Positions 24,422-33,645 of a DNA stretch of 35,159 nucleotides are shown piece by piece. The notes beneath the pieces are model-generated. The model did not search any database. It was not told the DNA's origin and saw only the letters and a list, made by a program, of their open reading frames with translations. The stretch spans positions 1 through 35,159 of the forward strand of contig JAHIVG010000111.1 in the NCBI GenBank assembly GCA_018816705.1, read 5' to 3'. The position numbers and the translations under genes are program-made. This DNA is from Nanobdellota archaeon. GTDB lineage: Archaea; Nanobdellota; Nanobdellia; Woesearchaeales; JAHIVG01. The first letter of the stretch is position 1. Every line of letters starts with the position of its first letter.

Positions 24422-24444
24422 ATTAGGATTGGGTTGATAAGTGC

Positions 24445-24452
24445 TATAAAAA
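24445..24452 (-). promoter_or_regulatory. TATA-like box for tRNA-Leu(UAG)
   Basis: tataaaaa (plus), 24 nt from the upstream acceptor copy, not from the tRNA body. Confidence 0.5.
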
Positions 24453-24535
24453 TCTTCACTTTTTAAACCCGAACAACAACATATTTAAATTCTGGAAGAA
24501 TATTGACCTGATAATCATTTGATAGAAAAACAAGG

Positions 24536-25267
24536 GTGATCCCATTGGCCAAAAGACCAGTTCCGCTTTGCGTGCATCTAGAACGGATTGAGAATGCGCC
24601 AGGAGCGATAAAGGCTTATGCACAACAGATCAATAGGTTAGGTGGAGACTTTCCTGGCTTCGCGGCGTTAGAACCGGAAGACATCTCAAACCTCGACACC
24701 GCCGCTGCCCAAGCATTGGTGCTTGAGAACAATCTGTGGAATCCTGTCATCAGTGATTCTGTCGAGCGGCACCGCACAGCAGACGCCTCATACCGCACAG
24801 TCGAAGAGGTCTACCAGGAGCTGCTTGAAAGGGCCGGCGGCTGGAGGAGGCTCCTTCCCCAGCGGAGGGACCCTGCCCACAACGCCCAGCTCGACCATTT
24901 CGTGCCGCTCATAATGGAGACTCAAGACCTCCGGCGGAGAGGAGTATACGTGCCGGATAATTTTGTCACAATGACATTAGAGACTCCCGCGCTTGTAGGC
25001 ATCCCTTGCGCAGCGCTCATTTACCTTGCCACTTTGGTATGGCCTGAGACTTTCAGCCCGACTACGGATGCCATTGTGGAAGCGCTGAAGCAGCCGGAAA
25101 CCTACAGGGCCATCGCCCCTCAAGCGGGAATCATCTCTGCTTGCGGTGGATTATTTGCATCCGCTACCCGGTTCCCCAACGCAGGCAAGGAGCAATCCGT
25201 GTACATCGATAACACCATCGACCGGGCCATGGAACATGGCTATCTGCTGAGGCCAAAACCTTTTTAA
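24536..25267 (+). CDS. hypothetical protein
   Basis: 243 aa ORF, no family recognised; start uncertain. Confidence 0.7.
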   Translation: MIPLAKRPVPLCVHLERIENAPGAIKAYAQQINRLGGDFPGFAALEPEDISNLDTAAAQALVLENNLWNPVISDSVERHRTADASYRTVEEVYQELLERAGGWRRLLPQRRDPAHNAQLDHFVPLIMETQDLRRRGVYVPDNFVTMTLETPALVGIPCAALIYLATLVWPETFSPTTDAIVEALKQPETYRAIAPQAGIISACGGLFASATRFPNAGKEQSVYIDNTIDRAMEHGYLLRPKPF

Positions 25268-25291
25268 ACTACGACCTCCCTTACTTTGTGA

Positions 25292-25804
25292 ATGGAACAG
25301 CACAAGCACCACCACCTTTACCTGCTCTTGGTGGCCACCTTCCTGGTCGTCGTCCTATTATTCTTCGTCAACATGAGGGCTTCCGGAGCCAAGACCTTCT
25401 GCGCTTCCACGAGCGACAGGATCGACTGCTTCTCCTGTTCAAAGGTCTGCGACGGACGATGCGACAATAGCATATGCTCAGGTATCGACCCGGACTGCCT
25501 CAACGACGGCTCCCCGCTCGCGAGCTGCACAAATGCCAGATGCAGGGACGGCGAGTTCAAGGGCAGCTGCCTCGACCACAACACCATGCTGATCGACAAG
25601 AGGCAGATAGACTGCTGTACGGGATCGTTCTGCGCCGAGGAAGGGCAGACCGTGATATGCCGTGACCCCGACGATGATAAGCGAGTTTGCGATAATTTCT
25701 TCGACCCGCCGTACAACTTCAGGTGGAAGGATTTTGGAGGCACGAGCGACTGCTGCAGAGACGACCCAGTTGCCAAAGAGCAGCTCTGTCACCATAAGAT
25801 TTAA
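25292..25804 (+). CDS. membrane-anchored/secreted cysteine-rich protein
   Basis: N-terminal hydrophobic helix then 18 cysteines. Confidence 0.75.
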   Translation: MEQHKHHHLYLLLVATFLVVVLLFFVNMRASGAKTFCASTSDRIDCFSCSKVCDGRCDNSICSGIDPDCLNDGSPLASCTNARCRDGEFKGSCLDHNTMLIDKRQIDCCTGSFCAEEGQTVICRDPDDDKRVCDNFFDPPYNFRWKDFGGTSDCCRDDPVAKEQLCHHKI

Positions 25805-25840
25805 AAACCCTACTTAAAACCCCATACACGAGGTGCTTTT

Positions 25841-26065
25841 ATGGAAACTTCACGACCACTGGATGCGCTCAACCAAGCGAGGAACAAGCGGGTCATGATC
25901 GATCTGAAGAATAACAGGCAATACATAGGGAAGCTGAAGGCTTTCGACATACACATCAATGTCGTCCTGGAAGAGGCAGAGGAAATGGTGAATGGAGAGC
26001 TCTCCCGCAAGCTGGGAGTGATCTTCATAAGGGGCGACACGATCACTGTGATATCACCGTCGTAA
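25841..26065 (+). CDS. Lsm/Sm-like archaeal protein
   Basis: [44 protein letters not shown] ... [12 protein letters not shown]. Confidence 0.93.
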   Translation: METSRPLDALNQARNKRVMIDLKNNRQYIGKLKAFDIHINVVLEEAEEMVNGELSRKLGVIFIRGDTITVISPS

Positions 26066-26084
26066 GATGAAAGGAACACCGTCA

Positions 26085-26228
26085 ATGGGTAAGAAGTCGG
26101 GGAAGAAGACCCATATAGTGTGCAGGCGCTGCGGCAAGAGGACATATCACTGTCGGAAGAAGAGATGCAGCTCCTGTGGTTTCGGCAAGACCGCCAAGAT
26201 GAGGAAATACAACTGGCAGAAGAAGTAA
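26085..26228 (+). CDS. ribosomal protein L37e (47 aa, below ORF-track cutoff)
   Basis: Translated by eye: [47 protein letters not shown]. Confidence 0.95.
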   Translation: MGKKSGKKTHIVCRRCGKRTYHCRKKRCSSCGFGKTAKMRKYNWQKK

Positions 26229-26229
26229 A

Positions 26230-26607
26230 ATGGCAACATCACAAGCAAGGAGCCACCTGAGCGTCTCAGGTTCGCTCTACAGGGACTATCGCAAGAAGAA
26301 GAAGTATGAGCACGGTTCCGTGCCCACCATGACCAAGCTGGACGAGCCCAAGCTGAAGGCGGTCAGGGTAATGGGCGACAACCGCAAGTACAAGCTGCTT
26401 AGGGGCAACGTGGCCAACGTATATGATCCCAAGTCGAAGAAGTATTCCAAGATCAAGATAAAGAACATCCTGGAGAACCCTGCCAACAGGCACTTCGTCA
26501 GGAGGAACATCATCACCAAGGGCACTGTCCTGGACACCGAGCTCGGCAAGGCAAGGGTTACTTCAAGGCCTGGACAGGACGGCGCCATCAACGCTGTGCT
26601 CATATGA
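26230..26607 (+). CDS. ribosomal protein S8e
   Basis: GSLYRDYRKKKKYEHGSVPTMTKLDEPKLKAVRVMGDNRKYKLL...NPANRHFVRRNIITKGTVLDTELGKARVTSRPGQDGAINAVLI. Confidence 0.93.
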   Translation: MATSQARSHLSVSGSLYRDYRKKKKYEHGSVPTMTKLDEPKLKAVRVMGDNRKYKLLRGNVANVYDPKSKKYSKIKIKNILENPANRHFVRRNIITKGTVLDTELGKARVTSRPGQDGAINAVLI

Positions 26608-26684
26608 AATCAGGGCTTTTCGATAAGGTCAGGGCAGAAGGCAGCTGAACTATTTTCTCAAAACACATTTTGATAGGTGATACT

Positions 26685-27626
26685 ATGCAGTTCGTCAAAG
26701 ACTTCAAGTGGAACAAGGGAATGAAGGCCAGCCAGTTGGTCGAGGGTTTTCGCAGCCTCGGCTACCAGTCCATCGAGCTGAGCAAGGCTTCGGACATATT
26801 CATGAAGATGAAGCATGACAACGCGAAGATCTTCCTGACCTTCACCTCAAACATGGTCACATCAGGCTTGAGGGGGTTCTTTGCCCAGCTTATCCGTAAG
26901 GGCATGGCAGATGTCATCGTCACCACCGTGGGTGGCATCGAGGAGGACATTATGAAGTCCGCCGGGGAGAAGTTCAGGGTCGGCAGGTTCACCGACGATG
27001 ATGTCGAGCTGCATGAGCATGGCATCAACCGTGTAGGGAACATCCTCATCACCAACGAGAGCTATATGCGCTTCGAGGACATGATGGGACCGATCCTCAA
27101 GAAGCTGTATCAGAAGAAGAAGCGCTGGCCAATATCAGAGATGCTCAAGGAGATAGGCCTCATGCTGGACGACGATGATTCCATCCTCTGCCAGGCAGCG
27201 AAGAAGAAGGTCCCGATATTCTGTCCTGCGATAACCGACGGTGCTTTCGGCTTCCACCTGTATCTCTTCCAGAAGAAGCATCCTGACTTCATTATAGATG
27301 TGGTCTCGGATTTCGGGAACATCCTGCTCAGCACGAGCCAGGACGAAAGGAAAGCCATCATCGCCCTGGGCGGCGGGATATCGAAGCATCATGCCATCCT
27401 CTGCACCCTCCTTAACGGCGGTGCTAATTATGCCGTCTACATGACCACGGCCAGGAGTACTTCCGGCAGCCTGAGCGGCGCAACCACCGACGAGGCCAAG
27501 TCCTGGGGCAAGGTCAAGGACGAGAGCGATGTAGCGACAGTCATCGGCGATGTGACAATCACTTTCCCGTTGGCCATGATTGCTGCATTAGAGAAGCTCG
27601 ACGAGGAGGGGCTTCTTGATGGATGA
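26685..27626 (+). CDS. deoxyhypusine synthase
   Basis: FLTFTSNMVTSGLRG, VTTVGGIEEDIMK, GGGISKHH, TTARSTSGSLSGATTDEAKSWGK; SD-like GGTGAT before ATG 26685. Confidence 0.95.
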   Translation: MQFVKDFKWNKGMKASQLVEGFRSLGYQSIELSKASDIFMKMKHDNAKIFLTFTSNMVTSGLRGFFAQLIRKGMADVIVTTVGGIEEDIMKSAGEKFRVGRFTDDDVELHEHGINRVGNILITNESYMRFEDMMGPILKKLYQKKKRWPISEMLKEIGLMLDDDDSILCQAAKKKVPIFCPAITDGAFGFHLYLFQKKHPDFIIDVVSDFGNILLSTSQDERKAIIALGGGISKHHAILCTLLNGGANYAVYMTTARSTSGSLSGATTDEAKSWGKVKDESDVATVIGDVTITFPLAMIAALEKLDEEGLLDG

Positions 27627-28809
27627 TTCTAAGATGGAACTAGGTTCCGGGTCGAAGACCGATTCTTCTGCATCTTGCCCGACTGAAACAACCAATAGTA
27701 GGGTGGGTGGGGGTTCGGGACGGAAGCGTATGGGGACTTGTAGACCTTGTACTTTAGAGGGGGCTCCCGCTGCCTGTAGAACGCCGCGCTTTGTCCTCTC
27801 AAAGAAGAAAGTCCTAGGACAGTTCCAAAAAGTTAGCCGGCTGGCTGACGTGGTATCCTACAGCTCGAAGACCAACCAGGACGTGACCAGGATCCTGGAA
27901 GACAGCACTGATTGCTGGTTCAGCATGCATCTCATCAATGAGCTGAAGCATGTCGAGGACATGAGCAGGATCCTATTTCTCGCTCACGCTTGGGACGACA
28001 GATTGATCGATAGGTTATTCAAGCTTGGCATAACTAAATTTGCCGTCGACAACGTGCCGGATCTCGAGCTGCTGCTGGCTTTCCTCGACGGCAACGATAT
28101 TAAGATTGACCTTTTCCTCAGGATAAGATTGCACGAGCTCACCGTCCGGACTGAGCGCTATTTTGTCTTCGGCATGTCAGCCGACACCATCAACGAGCTC
28201 ATACCCAAGCTGAGAGAGAATCCGAATATAGGCAGGCTCGGCGTCCATTTCCATCGTAAGACACAGAACATGAGCGAGTGGGACCTGGAGCATGACATCT
28301 CCGGGATGCTCGACGACAAGACCCTGGAAATGGTCGACTTCGTAAACATCGGTGGCGGCCTTCCGTCGGTATATGCCTCCACCAACAAGGACGTCCTCAA
28401 GAGCATCTTCGAGAAGATCTCTTCTTTCAAGGATTGGCTTGCCGAGAGAGATGTGAATATGGTCATCGAGCCCGGCCGCTTCATCGCAGCCCCTGCAGTC
28501 GAGCTTCACACCAGGATCATCAGGGTCTATGACAATAACATCGTCGTAGACGCATCTGTCTACAACACCGACATGGACGCCATAATCGTGCCTGTTAAGC
28601 TGTTGGTCGAAGGCGAGCTCGACAAGGGGAAAGGGAAGGCGTATGTCATCAAGGGCCTCACTCCCTGCTCCATGGACATCTTCAGGTACAGGGTCTATCT
28701 CAATGACCCTGAAGTAGGAGACAAAATCATTTTCCTCAACGCCGGCGCATACAACTTCTCCTCAGACTTCTGCGACCTGGAAAAGCTCGAGACCGAGATT
28801 GTTGATTGA
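27616..28809 (+). CDS. PLP-dependent group III (alanine-racemase fold) amino-acid decarboxylase, ornithine/DAP decarboxylase-like; start uncertain
   Basis: VSYSSKTNQDVTRIL (PLP lysine region), VDFVNIGGGLP, EPGRFIAAPA; N-terminal ~60 residues look like read-through of repeat copy D. Confidence 0.88.
   Translation: MMDDSKMELGSGSKTDSSASCPTETTNSRVGGGSGRKRMGTCRPCTLEGAPAACRTPRFVLSKKKVLGQFQKVSRLADVVSYSSKTNQDVTRILEDSTDCWFSMHLINELKHVEDMSRILFLAHAWDDRLIDRLFKLGITKFAVDNVPDLELLLAFLDGNDIKIDLFLRIRLHELTVRTERYFVFGMSADTINELIPKLRENPNIGRLGVHFHRKTQNMSEWDLEHDISGMLDDKTLEMVDFVNIGGGLPSVYASTNKDVLKSIFEKISSFKDWLAERDVNMVIEPGRFIAAPAVELHTRIIRVYDNNIVVDASVYNTDMDAIIVPVKLLVEGELDKGKGKAYVIKGLTPCSMDIFRYRVYLNDPEVGDKIIFLNAGAYNFSSDFCDLEKLETEIVD
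27698..27775 (+). repeat. dispersed G-rich element, copy D
   Basis: GGGTGGGTGGGGGTTCGGGACGGAAGCGTATGGGGACTTGTAGACCTTGTACTTTAGAGGGGGCTCCC. Confidence 0.6.
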
Positions 28810-28824
28810 GCAATACCTACCTCA

Positions 28825-29820
28825 ATGATTTCTAGCAAACAATTAAAAAGGAGTGCATCATCACTTCCTGCCATGAAACACCGACTGGAACTTGTCAGCT
28901 GTAACCTGTGCGGAAAGGACAAGCCGAGGCTGAAGTGGCGCATAAAGAGCAGCATGTACTATCCGAAGCTCATGAACGCGCTGTCCAAGGTGGGCCGTGA
29001 CCCGCCTGAATATTTTGATATTGTGCAGTGCCGGCATTGCGGCTTAGTCTACACCAATCCTAGATACAGCTCAGAAGACCAGACAGAATCATATGAATCG
29101 CAAAAGCCAGGCAAGGCAAAGGAAACTTTCATCCAGAAGCTCAGGAAGACTTCCGAACGCAACCGTCTCAATTCCAGGATGCAGGAGATCGAGAGATATG
29201 CGAAGGGCATTCTCCTCGACGTGGGCTGCGCCGACGGCAAGCTCTTGACTGTCGCAAAAGAACGGGGCTGGAAGGTAATAGGCGTTGAACCCTTTGGAAA
29301 GGAGGCTGCTGCCTGCAGGAAGCTGGGGCTTGACGTCAAGACAGGCACGCTGGACACTGTCAAGCTGAAGGCCGACAGCATCAACGCCACAAACCTTAGT
29401 GACGTCATCGAGCACCTGCCCGATCCATCAAAGACCCTGGAACAGGTCCATCGCATCATGAAGAAAGGCGGCCTGCTATTGGTGTCCACGCAGGATATCG
29501 GCTCGTTCAATGCCAGGACCGGAGGCAAGGGCTGGGACCTCATCTCACCGGCTTCCCACCTGTACCAGTTCGACAAGAAGACATTGAAGGCCATGGTCGA
29601 GAAAGCGGGCTTCAGGACGATAAGGCTTTACAGGGACAACAACATGCTTCGGCATTATCTCAACTTCGCATTCGCCATGCTGTCAAGGTCTATCGTCTTC
29701 GCCAAGCTATTCCTTTACAGGTTGACCAAATCAAGATCTCTCAGGAGCCAGCTCAAGAAGACCACCTTGAGGTATTGGCCACCTCTCAATGACCATGTCA
29801 TTCTTTTGGCGAGGAAATGA
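28825..29820 (+). CDS. class I SAM-dependent methyltransferase with N-terminal zinc-ribbon-like CxxC pairs
   Basis: CNLCGKDK...CRHCGLVYTNPR; LLDVGCADGKLL; DVIEHLPDPSKTLEQVHRIMKKGGLLLVSTQD. Confidence 0.92.
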   Translation: MISSKQLKRSASSLPAMKHRLELVSCNLCGKDKPRLKWRIKSSMYYPKLMNALSKVGRDPPEYFDIVQCRHCGLVYTNPRYSSEDQTESYESQKPGKAKETFIQKLRKTSERNRLNSRMQEIERYAKGILLDVGCADGKLLTVAKERGWKVIGVEPFGKEAAACRKLGLDVKTGTLDTVKLKADSINATNLSDVIEHLPDPSKTLEQVHRIMKKGGLLLVSTQDIGSFNARTGGKGWDLISPASHLYQFDKKTLKAMVEKAGFRTIRLYRDNNMLRHYLNFAFAMLSRSIVFAKLFLYRLTKSRSLRSQLKKTTLRYWPPLNDHVILLARK

Positions 29821-31317
29821 CTACTTCCTCCACACCCATTCAACCAAAGGTCTGGCCGGCGTGCTGAGCAGGTATCTCCTTATGATGTCCTGTTCCATCC
29901 TGTCGAAGACCTTGAACACAATCAGCAATGCACCGTAGAATGCTGCGCCGAAGGCCATGGTTACGAGCTTGAAGATGAAGGTCGACGGGTTTAGGAGGAA
30001 TACTGCAACTCCCATTATTACCGAGGCCAGCGCTATCCTCGCCGGCTTGACGTATCTCCAGTTCCACACCATGTACTTCTTTGCGAAGAAGAACGTGAAG
30101 AGGAACATGTACACATAACTCAGGATGTTCGCTGTTCCAGCGCCATAGATCCCCCACTTGGGTATCAGGACCAGGTTAAGTATGATGTTGAACACGGCTC
30201 CCGAGAAAAGTATGGCTCCGAGCTTACCTGTCTTGTCACGCAATAGCAGCTGCTGCCTGAAGAGATAGATGAGGAAGAAGAACAGCGGGTACCACACGAT
30301 TATCGGCAATAGCGTCGCGGACTGTGCGTATTTCACTCCTGACATCATGGTTATGATCTGCTTTCCCAAGGCGAGTATGCCTATTATACACGGAGCGATT
30401 ATGACCAGGCCGTATTTCAGCGCTGAGCTGAAGAGCATGTTGTGATCCTTCTTCAGGTTCCATCTCTCAGCAATATGAGGATAGAGTGTTGTGGTGACAG
30501 CGCTGCCGAAGGTGCTGACCAATGTGACCAGTGCATATGCTAGGCCGTAGATGGCCACGCTCTCCGAGCCGTGATAGCTGTTGAGGAAGTATCTGTCGAC
30601 CACCCTGACTGTCCACGGACCGATTATTGCCGGCACCAATGGTATGGCAAATATGAATCCTGTCTTCACCTGGCTGAATCTCACCAGTCTCAGCGCGAAC
30701 TCTTTCCTCGCCAGGAGGAAGAGCATCGACAGGATGATGGTGATTATGAAGCCGGCCAGCCAGATGATCATCGTCGTCTGGACCGTGAACCTCTTGAAGG
30801 CGATAAAGACGGTGATGAGGGACAATGTGAGTATCACGTTCGGAAGGATGTCGGTAATGGCCTTGAACTCCATGCGCTTGTTGCCCACGAGCAGGGAATT
30901 CACCACGCGGAATAGTATGCTGAGCGCAGCGACGAAGAGCATCGTATCAAAGGCAGCTCTGTATCCCTGCAAGCCGAGGAGGTTTATCCCTGCCTCGTGC
31001 ACATGCGGTATGAAGGCTATGGCCAATAGGACTGCCACGATCAGGAAGTGGAAGAGCAGCAGCGAGGATGAATATGTCAGCTTATCCTTCTTTCGCATGC
31101 CTGGCAGCTTTGTTATTATGAACTGCGATATGCCTAAGTCAAGTATCACTCCGGCCAACACTGCAGTGGTTGCTAGCAATGTGTAGACGCCGTATTCCTC
31201 GACAGATAGTATCCTTGTGAGGATGGCCAGCAGCACCGGCGAGATTATCATGCCGACCACCAGGGAGAAGTATGAGAAGGTGAGGTGTCTCGTCATGGTT
31301 ATGTCGTCTGATACCAT
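29821..31317 (-). CDS. polysaccharide flippase/transporter (Wzx/MATE-like)
   Basis: About 12-14 hydrophobic segments; LTRILSVEEYGVYTLLATTAVLAGVILDLGISQFIITKLPG. Confidence 0.88.
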   Translation of the reverse strand: MVSDDITMTRHLTFSYFSLVVGMIISPVLLAILTRILSVEEYGVYTLLATTAVLAGVILDLGISQFIITKLPGMRKKDKLTYSSSLLLFHFLIVAVLLAIAFIPHVHEAGINLLGLQGYRAAFDTMLFVAALSILFRVVNSLLVGNKRMEFKAITDILPNVILTLSLITVFIAFKRFTVQTTMIIWLAGFIITIILSMLFLLARKEFALRLVRFSQVKTGFIFAIPLVPAIIGPWTVRVVDRYFLNSYHGSESVAIYGLAYALVTLVSTFGSAVTTTLYPHIAERWNLKKDHNMLFSSALKYGLVIIAPCIIGILALGKQIITMMSGVKYAQSATLLPIIVWYPLFFFLIYLFRQQLLLRDKTGKLGAILFSGAVFNIILNLVLIPKWGIYGAGTANILSYVYMFLFTFFFAKKYMVWNWRYVKPARIALASVIMGVAVFLLNPSTFIFKLVTMAFGAAFYGALLIVFKVFDRMEQDIIRRYLLSTPARPLVEWVWRK

Positions 31318-31340
31318 GGTCTTGAAATGGGCGGGATGGT

Positions 31341-31925
31341 TTATAAGTCTTTTGGGGCCAGTCCGTGCTGCTGCAGGATCTCAATCGTCCTCTCCAGGTC
31401 TTTTGACGGGGGCACGACTGTTGCAGAATATCCGAGCTGTCCGAGTATGTCGAGGACTGGCTTCGGGTCTGCTGTCAGCACGTCTCTGTATGCGATCTCC
31501 CCGCTGACATCCACTGAGGGAATCTCTTTGTAGACCGGTATCTTTTGCTTCAAGACCGTTAAGTCTATCCTCTCTTTCTTATGATATGCCAACATCCATC
31601 TTTCTTTTGGTATCTCGGATAGGACTTTTGTCGTCAGAATTACATCGATCGTCATCGAGAACGGATAATATCCTTCCACCCAGAAGGTATCACCTGATGT
31701 CTGTCTTGTATCCATCTCCAGTTCCCCATATCTTTGTGTCAGTTCAGCGACGATGTCGCCTTTTAGCCTGTTGAGATAATATTTGAAAGTGATTAGGTAT
31801 GCGAAATCGTCGAACCCATAACCCAGCTTGGCTTCTCTTTTGCTGTCTAGGAAAGGTTCCTTTTCTTCCAGGTATCCAGCTAGGTCCCCTTCGCCCTTGA
31901 TAGTTCTCTTGAACTCAATCCTCAT
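31341..31925 (-). CDS. tandem paralog family, unit 5
   Basis: MRIEFKRTIKGEGDL ... IPVYKEIPSVDVSGEIAYRDVLTADPKPVLDILGQLGYSATVVPPSKDL. Confidence 0.8.
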   Translation of the reverse strand: MRIEFKRTIKGEGDLAGYLEEKEPFLDSKREAKLGYGFDDFAYLITFKYYLNRLKGDIVAELTQRYGELEMDTRQTSGDTFWVEGYYPFSMTIDVILTTKVLSEIPKERWMLAYHKKERIDLTVLKQKIPVYKEIPSVDVSGEIAYRDVLTADPKPVLDILGQLGYSATVVPPSKDLERTIEILQQHGLAPKDL

Positions 31926-33067
31926 CTCATCATCTTCCCCAGTGTTTTCCAGACCGCCTGTTCGAACTGATCCGGCAGCGTGACGAGGTCGGTGTCATAG
32001 CCGAGCTTCACGAGCGCGTCTAATACCGGCGCAGGATTGGCATCCGGCTCCTGATAGGTCAGCTCTCCCTTGATCTCGACTTGGGGAAGCTCCCTGTATA
32101 GCGCCGGTTTTGCCTTTTGCACGCCTGATATTTTTTCCATCCTGTCGATCGGGAAATAATGAGGTGCTTTATCAGTCCTGGTCATCTCCAGCCTCAATAT
32201 GAATTCATACGGTGTCGTGGCACGCAACTTGTCATAAGCGATCCTTTGTGTCGGATGTTCTACTGCATCAAGCTCATGTGCAATCGCTTGGGTCAGCTCC
32301 TGCCCCAGTGACCTGAAATCATAGTAGAGCATTTGGAGATCGATATGTTTATGTATTCCTTGATGGTAAATCCCCTTATGAAGCTCCCCGTCGCTGATGT
32401 AGGGCTGCAGCTCTGCCTCCCCTGCCATTGTCTTGGAAAAGGCTATCCTCTGCCTCCCCTTGAGCACCTGCTGGAGCATCGGGCCGAATTGCTCTGCGAG
32501 CTTCTCGACCAGGGGAACGAGGTCTTCTGGTGTGGTTACGGTCTTTGCTGAATAACCCAACTCCTTGAGTGCGGTCAAGGCAGGCGCGGGGTCCGCCTCC
32601 CATAGGTCTTGATAGACTATCTCCCCCTTGATGCTTACTGAAGGTATCTCATTGTATATTAGTACCTTCTTGCCTATCTCTCTCTTCTCCCTAAATACTT
32701 TCTCTTCAGGTGTGGGCTCCCGTTCCCCGACTTTTTCGCTGGAATGATAAAATACATCGACATTGTTATTTCGAAACATGTCTGGACTTGAGTTATCGGA
32801 GTAGGGCGATCTGGCCTCCAATCTGAGGGAGAACTCATGAGGTGATTCGGCCCATAGCGTGCTCGCTGAAGCGATGTTCGGCACCTGGTAGCGGACCAGG
32901 GTCTCGCTAAGTTCTTTCAGGACGTGGGATTCTATCCCGTTCTTGTCATACTGCCATTGTCTCAGGTCACATTTCTCCCAACCGACGTCCTTTGTCACAA
33001 ACGGTTTATGAATATAATCTGCCAGCTCCGCTTCCCCGGTCATCCGCTTCTCGAACTCAATCCTCAT
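31922..33067 (-). CDS. tandem paralog family, fused units 3+4
   Basis: Two copies in one ORF: MRIEFEKRMTGEAEL...LIYNEIPSVSIKGEIVYQDL...ELGYSAK, then RIAFSKTMAGEAEL...LYRELPQVEIKGELTYQE...LGYDTDLV; start moved to ATG 33067. Confidence 0.8.
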   Translation of the reverse strand: MRIEFEKRMTGEAELADYIHKPFVTKDVGWEKCDLRQWQYDKNGIESHVLKELSETLVRYQVPNIASASTLWAESPHEFSLRLEARSPYSDNSSPDMFRNNNVDVFYHSSEKVGEREPTPEEKVFREKREIGKKVLIYNEIPSVSIKGEIVYQDLWEADPAPALTALKELGYSAKTVTTPEDLVPLVEKLAEQFGPMLQQVLKGRQRIAFSKTMAGEAELQPYISDGELHKGIYHQGIHKHIDLQMLYYDFRSLGQELTQAIAHELDAVEHPTQRIAYDKLRATTPYEFILRLEMTRTDKAPHYFPIDRMEKISGVQKAKPALYRELPQVEIKGELTYQEPDANPAPVLDALVKLGYDTDLVTLPDQFEQAVWKTLGKMMR

Positions 33068-33645
33068 TTCTTCAGCTCCGCCAACAGCTTCTCCAGCAGC
33101 GGCACAGCGTCCTTGGATGTGGGTATGACTGTCCACCCATAGCCCAGTTCTTCGAGAATCGACAATACCTGGGTAGGGTCCGGATCCAGAAGGTCCTTGT
33201 ATGCTATCTCCCCGGAGATGTCCACGCAAGGTATCTCCTGATAGATGGGGATTTTTTCTTTAGCATTTTCATCTTTTTCAGGCTCTCTCTCCCAAATCTT
33301 TTCACAGGAATTTTTAAGGATCCATGTGGCTTCATTAAAGATTTTATTCTGATCAGAATCAGGTTGTGGCAATTCTGCATCAAGGGTCAATGCGAACTCG
33401 AGAGGGACTTTCACCCAAAAGGAAGCCTTTGATGCCTTGTACTGCATCTCATTCCTGGTGAAGGCCTGCCCCATTTCATTCATGAGATATCTCTGCAGGG
33501 CTTGAAGATCATAATCCCATCCCCTTACATCGATATGCTCGTGCCCATGAACCCAAGCATTTTCCAATTTGTTTTGGTACAGCTTCTTCAGGAAAGGCTT
33601 CAAATCACCCTCGCCGGTCATCCGCTTGCTGTAGGTTATCCTCAT
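33064..33645 (-). CDS. tandem paralog family, unit 2
   Basis: MRITYSKRMTGEGDL...IPIYQEIPCVDISGEIAYKDLLDPDPTQVLSILEELGYGWTVIPTSKD. Confidence 0.8.
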   Translation of the reverse strand: MRITYSKRMTGEGDLKPFLKKLYQNKLENAWVHGHEHIDVRGWDYDLQALQRYLMNEMGQAFTRNEMQYKASKASFWVKVPLEFALTLDAELPQPDSDQNKIFNEATWILKNSCEKIWEREPEKDENAKEKIPIYQEIPCVDISGEIAYKDLLDPDPTQVLSILEELGYGWTVIPTSKDAVPLLEKLLAELKK

